NCBI GenBank assembly: GCA_039566865.1
Contig: CM076954.1
Coordinates: forward strand, 15,028,001-15,092,000
Origin: Aurelia coerulea
Taxonomy: Eukaryota > Cnidaria > Scyphozoa > Semaeostomeae > Ulmaridae
Direction: 5' to 3'
Length of the DNA: 64,000 bases
The notes under the pieces were generated by a model, which was given only the letters and a program-made list of their open reading frames with translations, ran no database searches and was not told where the DNA came from. This document shows positions 50,101-59,100 of this stretch, piece by piece. A program made the position numbers and the translations under genes. How positions within the stretch are numbered: the stretch's first letter is position 1; each line of letters opens with the position of its first letter.

Positions 50101-53100
50101 ATAACCTAGACATCTCACTTGTCACTGATAATAAGAAATTCTGGAAAACTGTGAAACGTTTTTTCTCGGACAAATCACAATCTAAGAATAAAATAGTGTT
50201 GATTGAAGATGAAATCATTATTTCCAACGATGTTGAGGTAGCAGAAACTATGAACGAATTTTTTGTCACTGTGACGGATTCCCTTGGCATAAATGAAAAC
50301 TCTAATTACGAAAATGCAACAGAAGGAATCACAGATCCTATTGACGAGGCCGTACATAAGTTTTCCAATCATCCTAGCATTCTGAAAATTAAAGGTCGCT
50401 TTCAAGATGCTGGTTCCTTTACTTTTCATAAAGTTACCCCTGATACTGTTGACAAAGAGGTTAGGAATCTAAATCCTAAAAAAGCTACAACGCACAAAAA
50501 TATTCCTCCTAAAATTCTTAAATCCAATTCTGATGTATGTGTAGAACCTCTGACGAAAATATTTAATGATTGCATAGAAAATTCGTCCTTTCCTGATGAA
50601 CTAAAGTGTGCGGATGTCACATCTCTTCCCAAGAATGGACCAACCAACTCTAGGACCAACTTTAGGCCAATTAGCGTTCTACCTACGGTCTCAAAGATGT
50701 TTGAAAGAATAATGGATAAACAGATAGTTGCTTATATTACACCCTTTTTATCATCACTTCTCTGTGGTTTTCGAAAAGGTTACAGTGCCCAGCATGCTCT
50801 CGTACGGCTCTTAGAAAAATTCAAAATTAGCCTTGATGAAGGTGGTAAAGCAGGGGCTGTATTGATGGATCTGTCCAAGGCATTTGATTGCATCAGACAC
50901 GATCTTTTGATTGCAAAATTGCACGCCTACGGTTTCTCTCGCGAAGCATTGGCACTAATTAATGATTACCTCACAAATAGACAACAAAGAGTCAAAGTAA
51001 ATGGGTCATTTAGTTCTTGGAAAAGCGTCACACGCGGTGTTCCTCAGGGGTCAGTCTTAGGGCCTCTGTTATTCAACATATACATTAATGATCTTCTACT
51101 CTTCATTCAAAACTCGGATATATGTAATTATGCAGATGATACTACAATCTATGCCTGCGATAAGAACCTGGGCAATATAGCTCATAGGCTTGAAAATGAC
51201 TGTAGTGTAGCTTTAGAATGGTTTACCGACAACTTTATGAAATTAAATGCAGATAAATGCCATCTCTTGGTTCTTGGGCAGAGGCGTGATGATCCTGTTA
51301 CTGTTAGGATTGGAAATGCTGATGTTGTAAATAGCTCCGAAGAGAAGCTACTCGGAATTCAAATTGATAGCAAACTTTCCTTCGGTAATCATGTTTCCAA
51401 ATTGTGTCAAAAGGCTAGCAATAAACTTTATGCACTTGCTCGCATATCCCCTTACATGGATCAGAGCAAACTAAGAACACTCATGAGGGCATTTATTACC
51501 AGTCAGTTTCAATACTGTCCTTTAATCTGGATGTTTCACAGCAGGCAGCTTAGCCAAAAAATTAACAAAATACAGGAAAGGGCTCTGAGAATTACTTATA
51601 AGGATACTGAATCTACTTACAGTGAGCTATTAGAGAAGGACTGTGCCGTTACGATTCATGCAAAGAACTTGCAGTTACTTATGACTGAGATGTACAAAAC
51701 AAAAAATAACCTGAGCCCTTCATTCATGCACGAAATTTTCAGCGAAAATGAAAGTCATTACAATTTGCGTAACAATAACGAATTCTTCCAACCTAGGGTG
51801 AGATCTGTCAACAACGGGACAGAAAGCATCCGATTTAAAGGTCCACAGCTGTGGCAAACGTTACCACCAACTATACGAAATTCAGATTCTCTTTGTCAGT
51901 TTAAAACAAAAATAAAAAATTGGAACGGAGAAAATTGTCCATGTAAATTATGCCGCGTTTTTATTCCGAACTTGGGCTTTTTATGATGATAATATTTGAA
52001 TATCTGCTTTTATACACTTTTATGCCTTTATATTGTATACTTTCGATGAATTGTAAATATTTTATCCCCTTTTTTCTGATGTTACATTTGTATTTTAAAA
52101 TTTTAACTAACGTTGGAATTAATTAGCTGACTACTTTTAGCTATATTTTTTATGTATCCAACGGTAAAGAAATTGATAATAATAAAAAATAATTTTTAGG
52201 GAATGGGGAGCTTGAATAAAATTTGCTCCAGAGTTTGATTTATTTAGCAATGAATCTCGCTAAATCAACGATGTCATACTTGTTTGTGTGTGTGATCTTA
52301 TTTTAATTCGAAATGCAAAAGCTACTAGTTTCTAATTACAAATAATAAGAAACTAATCTAATTCGAATAACAAAATAATAAATAATTTTTTCCTATTTTT
52401 TTGTATTGGTAGCCTCTTCGCTTCAGACTTATTTTAAGGTGCCGTTGATACACTTAACCTTCACTTCATTGTAGGGAAAAACTGCTCTGTAAACATCAAC
52501 GAATGTTCATCAAGCCCATGCTTTAACAACGCAACCTGTAGAGACAACATTAATGGATTCGAATGTAATTGCAAAACAAACTACACTGGTGTCCGGTGTG
52601 AGTCTGCAATAAACCAATGCCTTACTTGGAGTCCATGCGTGAACGGTGGAAACTGTTATCAAATTGGCACTGGATATGGCTGTGTGTGCCCAAATGGCTT
52701 CGGTGGACAGAACTGTGCTCAACAAACTACTGTTAATTTCGATGTAAACAGTCAATGGGTGGTAGATACCCCTGGAAATGTTGTTCAAATGCGACTTAGG
52801 ACCACACTTAAGAGTGGGCTTGTGTTGCAAGCTACGTCGCTGAGCAAAAATGTCTATATAGGGCTAGAAGAAAGCGGGATCTTTGTAATAAACGATGCAG
52901 GTGTGAAGTTTAGATTTCCAAGCAGCATTGTTAATGACGGTCATTGGCATAATTGGACCATTGCTTTCTCAAGTAGGAACATAAATATCACCGTTGACTC
53001 AAAGAAGTTTACTGCGAATATAGGTATCAGTGGCATCACGAGGTATCATCTAGGCAGTGCCCAGGGTGCTTCTGCTAAGATCAAAGAGATACTACCAGGG

Positions 53101-56100
53101 TTTGTTGGATGCATACAGGATGTGAAAATCGATCGGACACACATCATTCCAGGCCATCATGGCTCGCTAAATGGTGCAACGATTGGTTCGTGCACGTGGC
53201 GACAATTCTGTGCCAACTCTCCATGCAAGAATGGAGGCCGGTGTAATGATCTTTGGAACAAATACACTTGTGTCTGCAATAGACGTTTCTATGGATCCGA
53301 CTGCAATGGAGGTAAGGATTTACCATTAGTTGAAATGCAGGGGGTTTAGAAAAAACGCAACCCAATTGTAATTGACTGACAGTTTTGGAAAAATGATGCG
53401 ATTTGAATAGATGTATTGTATACCATCTGAAAGCACCATTCATCTTCTTTCCAATGATATCCCGCTAAGGCACACTGATTCAATTATTTATCACTTAAAG
53501 GCACACTGTCGTGGCGCTGATTGGGTGAATAAGACAATACAAAAGAATAGAATTAGGCAAGCTTCAGTAATTACGCTGTACACTGAAATTCATGAAGGTG
53601 ATAACGATCTGACTCCCTTTATTCTCGAAACAAAGTATGACCCGAGAGCATAAAGGCTTGGTAATTATTCAGAGGCCAGGTTGTTTGTTAGTTCTTCAAC
53701 ATTACGACTGGCCAATCACAGCCACGACAGTGTGCCTTTAATTGACATTTTAGTAAGTTTGACCTATTTCAGATGCAGGAAATTGGTAGGACCTTTGCAT
53801 ATGGGCCAAAACTTTGTGGGAGCTTGTTTTATCAGTCTTGATTAACAAGAGCAGATTTTGTAATACAATAGCTACCGTTGCGTTTGATTGACATCTCAAT
53901 TCAAAGCGATTAGCGACTGCAGACAAAGGAAATTCTCTCAACCAGTAATTCAAAACAAACAAAGCCGCAAAAGTCTCCCCGAAACTATTAGGGCAAACTC
54001 TCGCCTTGTGCAAGCGAAAGATGAATTTTAAGAGAAGCTATGTGCTTATAACGAAAGAAGAAGGGTAAATCTAAAGTTCTGTCTTGTGGATTTTGTTTAT
54101 TTGATTCAGGAACTGTTTTGTAATCGTTTTAATTTCAGCATTCCATTCTAAATTGACGAGAATTACAATGCCTTCTGCTCGGCGTCTGAATCAAATAAAC
54201 AAAATCCGCCAGACACGTCTTTAGATTTACCCTTCTTCTTTCTTTATATGCAAATAACTTCTCTTAAAAACCACCTTTCGCTTGCACAAGGCGAGAGTTT
54301 TCCCTACCGGTTTTGGGGAAGCAAGATTTTGCGGCTTTGTTTGTTTTGAATTACTGGTTGAGGGAATTTCTTTTGTCTGCAGAAACTGCCTACCAGCCCC
54401 GGACCTTAGTTTCTTATGAAAAGAAATACGTGTATAAGGTGCTGCCTTTATAGTTGGGTACACGGGCATGCCGTTATATACCAGATGCTTTTATATTCTC
54501 GTCGGTATGGTATGGTATTACGAAATCTAATGACGCCAATATAGAATGATGACTAGGATAACAATAGTGTGAAAATCAATTTTAGGATTGATGCAAAATC
54601 GCAAAAAGAGAATTTCAATCTGCATGGAGGTATTTTAGTGATTTTCGAAACACGAAAACCTCACCTGGTAGGTTCTGACGTTATCCCTTCTCAGTAACGT
54701 TTTATTGAAGCATGCTTGCCTTCTTCCTTACAGTTTACGAGGCGTTCACATTTGGTAATTCAGTTGAAGTAAAACCCATCCCTAAACCGTCACCTTCAAC
54801 AAACCGAACAAGCAGAAGACGACGATCATTATCGAGCCCTGCTAGCAACAACACCCATTACATTCTGCTAATGGTTAACACAACATTCGATTCAAACACG
54901 AGCATGTCACTGTCATTCAGGACGAGAAGCCAAAATGGGATCTTGTTTATCGTTTCAAGCAACGGGCCTAACAGCACTTCTCTAGCTGTCGACTCGTACA
55001 TGTCGCTGCAACTAATAAACGGTAGACTGAATTACTACTACAACCACAACGCTGAAACAAAGGCGTTAGCATCGGGGACTATTGTCAATGACGGCCAATG
55101 GCACGATGTGGAGGTTAACAAGGAGAATGTAACCTTAGATAAAACAGTACTAATTAGCCAAGGCGTTGTTAGTGACCTACCTTGCCGATATTTTTACATC
55201 GGTGGAGTTGATAATATCACATTCTTTGAATCTGCATTGCGAACTACTGTGCAATATAGTGGCTGTATGCAGGCAGTTTCATTTAAGGGTTCAACAGTGG
55301 CCACGAAACCTTTAAGTGGCGGTGGTCCAACTCAGTTTGCCAATAGTAGTACTGCTCAAGCTGGCTGTAATGGGACAGATGTGTGTGGTGTTAATCCATG
55401 TCAAAATGGAGGCAATTGTACTGATCTTTGGAACGCATACAGGTGCTCCTGTCCTAAAGGTTATTCTGGGGACACATGCTCACTGTTTGGTTGTTCTATC
55501 ATGAATAATTGTACTAAGAATACGACTTGTTTTGATCTGCCAGGACAACATGGGACAACAGCCTGTAAGTGCAATCATTATGTTTAAATTTTTATGGATG
55601 CTGTTGGAAATAATTTTATTGTTTTCAGATTTTAAAGACAATATTGTTCATCCCTCTCCCAGAAAATTGAACTTAAATACAGGAAAACCAGCATACATAA
55701 AGAGCCTACCGAGTGCCCCAAAAACTGCATACAAGTTTGAACAATTATAATGCCAAGAGTTTCGGTCAAATTACCCAGAAAATATTTTTATGTTAACCCT
55801 CAATGGCTGAATTGTATTTTGGTATCTTTTTCATAATTGTCGGTAATTTGGTTGCAGAACAATAAATCAGCAAATGTAAAATTTCCTCTCAGGCCCAAAC
55901 CAGAGATTCCAGTAGAGAAGAGCTGACGATTCTAGGGATGACAAAAGCATGTTGGCTCTCGATATCCAATGCTGATATTTTTAAGGATTCTTATTGTCAG
56001 AAACCGATGAGAAAACATTCTCAAAGGACAATCATGTTACGTTATTATTAATCAAGGGATTCATTTTACTTTACTTTTCTTTACTTTACATCATAATTTT

Positions 56101-59100
56101 AATCTTAAGAATAACCGTTTCATTTAGTAAAGGTCCCTTGACGAATAAAATACGGTGATATAATTTCTCCAGGAAAGTCTTTGATTTAGTTTTGTTAATT
56201 AGTTCAATTCGAATCAGCAGGAAATTGTTTCCTGAGAATATCACGGGTTGCTCTGCATAGGGTTTCTTGACTACGTGATCTAACAATGGCGGCGCAGGTT
56301 AGGGCCTAAGAGTAAATTTTGCTAATTGCTTACTTATTGTGAATTCGTTTCTTTGCAGGTATATCGCCATCAACATTCAACGGTAGCGAGAGCAGTATGA
56401 CATTCACAAGTTTAACACTGTCTAACACATCATCAATATCTTTTTCATTGCGCACAAGGAGTGTAAATGCATTGATACTTGGCACTGCCACTAATAGCAC
56501 TCATTATGTCGCTGTTGGCCTGTCCGATGGGAAAGTTAAAGTGGTTCTGCGATACTGGGGAATGAATGCAGAAAGTCATGTTCAAGGAGGTTGGTGTCAT
56601 TGCTCATTTTTTGTAGGGAGCTAAAGGTGACGCAGCATAGGTGCCAAATCTGTAAAGTGGCGTAAAATGGTGGATGTGGAATTCCCTGACCTTTTTTTTA
56701 ATGAATGGCTTGAAAGAAACTTTAGTTTCTTTGCTATAATTCTACCTTTGGAGTTTTCAGAAATCTTGCATCTTTTTGAAGTTACAGCACAGTTTATAAT
56801 GGGGATGACGTCACATCCTCAAATGTGGGGATGGCTCAGTGGTAGCACGCTTGACTACCAATCTGAAGGTTGGTGGTTCGAGTCCTCAACCTGCCGAACC
56901 TGCTACAAAGTGTGAGGAGAGTCGCCAACTCACTGTAATTCCAGGCTAAAGGAATCACGAGGTTTCGTCACATCGAGAGGAAGAACCAGGACGCTGCTTC
57001 GATAAGCTTAGCTTCTCAGCATCCAAAAGCTACCTTCGGATGATAGGATGAAATATACAGAGAAAAACCTCATCAAATTTCTAAATCATAAACCAGAAGA
57101 GTGAAAGACTTTCGCTTGACGTCATACTGTAGACATTAGAAAATAAACTTACGATGGTTTTAAGTTTTTTCAATATTTTCTTGAATCCTTAGAAAAGAAG
57201 AAAGCACTCTAATTCTGAAAATATTTAACATTTCAGGAAAGTCCAACGGTAGAATTATAGCAAATAGACTTTTGTCTCTTTGAATCCATTCAGTTCTAAG
57301 GAAGAGGTCATAGAATTTGACACCAACCCATTTAAAGATTTTTTGAATCCTATGCTCAGGTGATGCAATAGAAAGTAAGGTCTTGATGAAAAGAAGTCAT
57401 CCAAATTTGATAATGTTACCGGTCTTTTCATATCATTTGTTCAAATACCCATGGGTAGTTAGACACTGCTGGTGTGCTTCTATGGAGGAACGCTGGATAA
57501 TAAGTATCTGCGGAGGAAATATTGTTTAGTACTGCGGAGGAGATATCGTTCTTTCGATATCTCCTCCGCAGTACTACCCATGAAATACCAAAGAGATGTG
57601 ATAGATTATGTTTATTTCATTCTTTTCGGAGAGAGACGACGAAAAATAACGGCTTGAAATGCGACATTTAGACACGTGCAGTAGGATGCTTGGATAGTTA
57701 TTTTAGCGAATAATTGTTAAAATATGATGTAAACTTCCCACGGGGGGGGGGGGGGGTTCTTGGCCAAATTTTGGATAGGGGTCTGCCTCGAGCATATTCA
57801 AAATTGTACCGTTGGCTAGACCAACTTTTACGAAAATGGTATCCTTGGCTAGACCAATTTGACCATTGTCTGGACCAATTTTTACGAAAATGGTACCCTT
57901 GGCTAGACCAATTTTGGCCATTTTCTGGACAATTATTGTCAAATTTATACCAAATATGATATCATGACCGTTTGCTAGACCAATATTGTCAAAAATGATA
58001 CCCTTGGCTAGACCGTTGTAGGCCAAAATTGCAAACAAGTATACCCTTGGCTAGGCTAGAAGTCCGAAAAAGTATACCCTTGCTCGCGGCACATCCCTAG
58101 TTACCTTTACTATGGAAGAACCCCCCCCCCCGTGAAACTTCTCCTGCGTCTACTGTTATGGCGCATTGCATGCTGTCGTTGTTGTAGTCATGCTGTCATG
58201 GCGGTTGGCCTGACGAGTCGCTCAGTGCTCGGCTTGTAAAGGCATCGGCTTGTAAAGGCAGAAAGTATGCAGAAAGACTTCAGGTTAGAAGGTTTACATC
58301 ATTTTAACAATTATTCCCAGAAAATAGCTATCCAGGCATGCTACTGCGCGTGATTTAGAGCAATTGTTTTTCGCAACTTGTACATTTTTAACCAAAAAGC
58401 TAAAGCTGTGATTTGATATATGAAAATTCCGAGTCCTAAATAATGTAGGAGACAGAAGTAACAAATATAATTGGTGCTTTGAGATAAAAATTCAATTTGA
58501 TAATTATTTCTTTGATATTCAGGGTATACTGCAAAGCTTATAAAAGTGCAAATTCTCACTAATTGACAGCCTGTATAATTTGTTTGGTCCTTGACACATT
58601 TCTCATCACAATGATGGTTTTTCAAAATGTTTCACTTTTTATTGGGTCACCTGGCAATAGTCTTTGTCAAATGGCTTTCGGAAAGCATTTGTGTTGCAAA
58701 AGACAGTAGCAATATTGATATTTACATCCAGGGTTTAACTATTATATAAACCTGTACGGGATGTGCCATTTTTGGGGGTGCCTTTTTTAAAATAGATTTT
58801 AGGGTGTCATTTTTGGTAAGATCTCAAATAGACATACATTTTGGGGTCTCATTTCAAAAGAATAACTATTTATGGTATTAAATTTGATCTAATTTCATAT
58901 ATTTGGTTAGAATGTTGAGTTATTGTCATAATTTTAGGGTATATATTTTTGAATGACCCGTAAATTTTTGGGGTAATGTTTTTGAAAATTTATAGATTTT
59001 AGGGTGTGATTTCACAAGCCACGATGGCACACCCCCTTCATCTGCCTATTGAAGGTACCCCCGGGTATTTACGACATGCTTTTGTTGATTCTTTGTTAAC

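Larger units (their letters stand above)
48787..52474 (+). other. Crumbs intron 9
   Basis: This 3.7-kb intron holds a hAT-like MITE (48961-49129) and a sense-strand LINE (about 49605-52195). A G-rich tract at 49178-49192 belongs to a decayed CCGTAAAAGC-type element. Confidence 0.75.

Noticed and set aside
54712..54733. Signal-peptide-like MLAFFLTV start, suggesting a separate short Crumbs-like gene
   Set aside because: These codons are the polypyrimidine tract of the acceptor ending at 54733. The exon joins in phase to the upstream LamG/EGF exon.
56832..56890. A functional tRNA gene
   Set aside because: The A- and B-box motifs are present but the acceptor stem does not close. The unit continues into a SINE body within a MITE.
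57703..58038. Repetitive ORFs ([16 protein letters not shown]) in Crumbs intron 12, also at 39888-40187
   Set aside because: They are translations of the internal tandem of a non-coding G-tract element, open in several frames.
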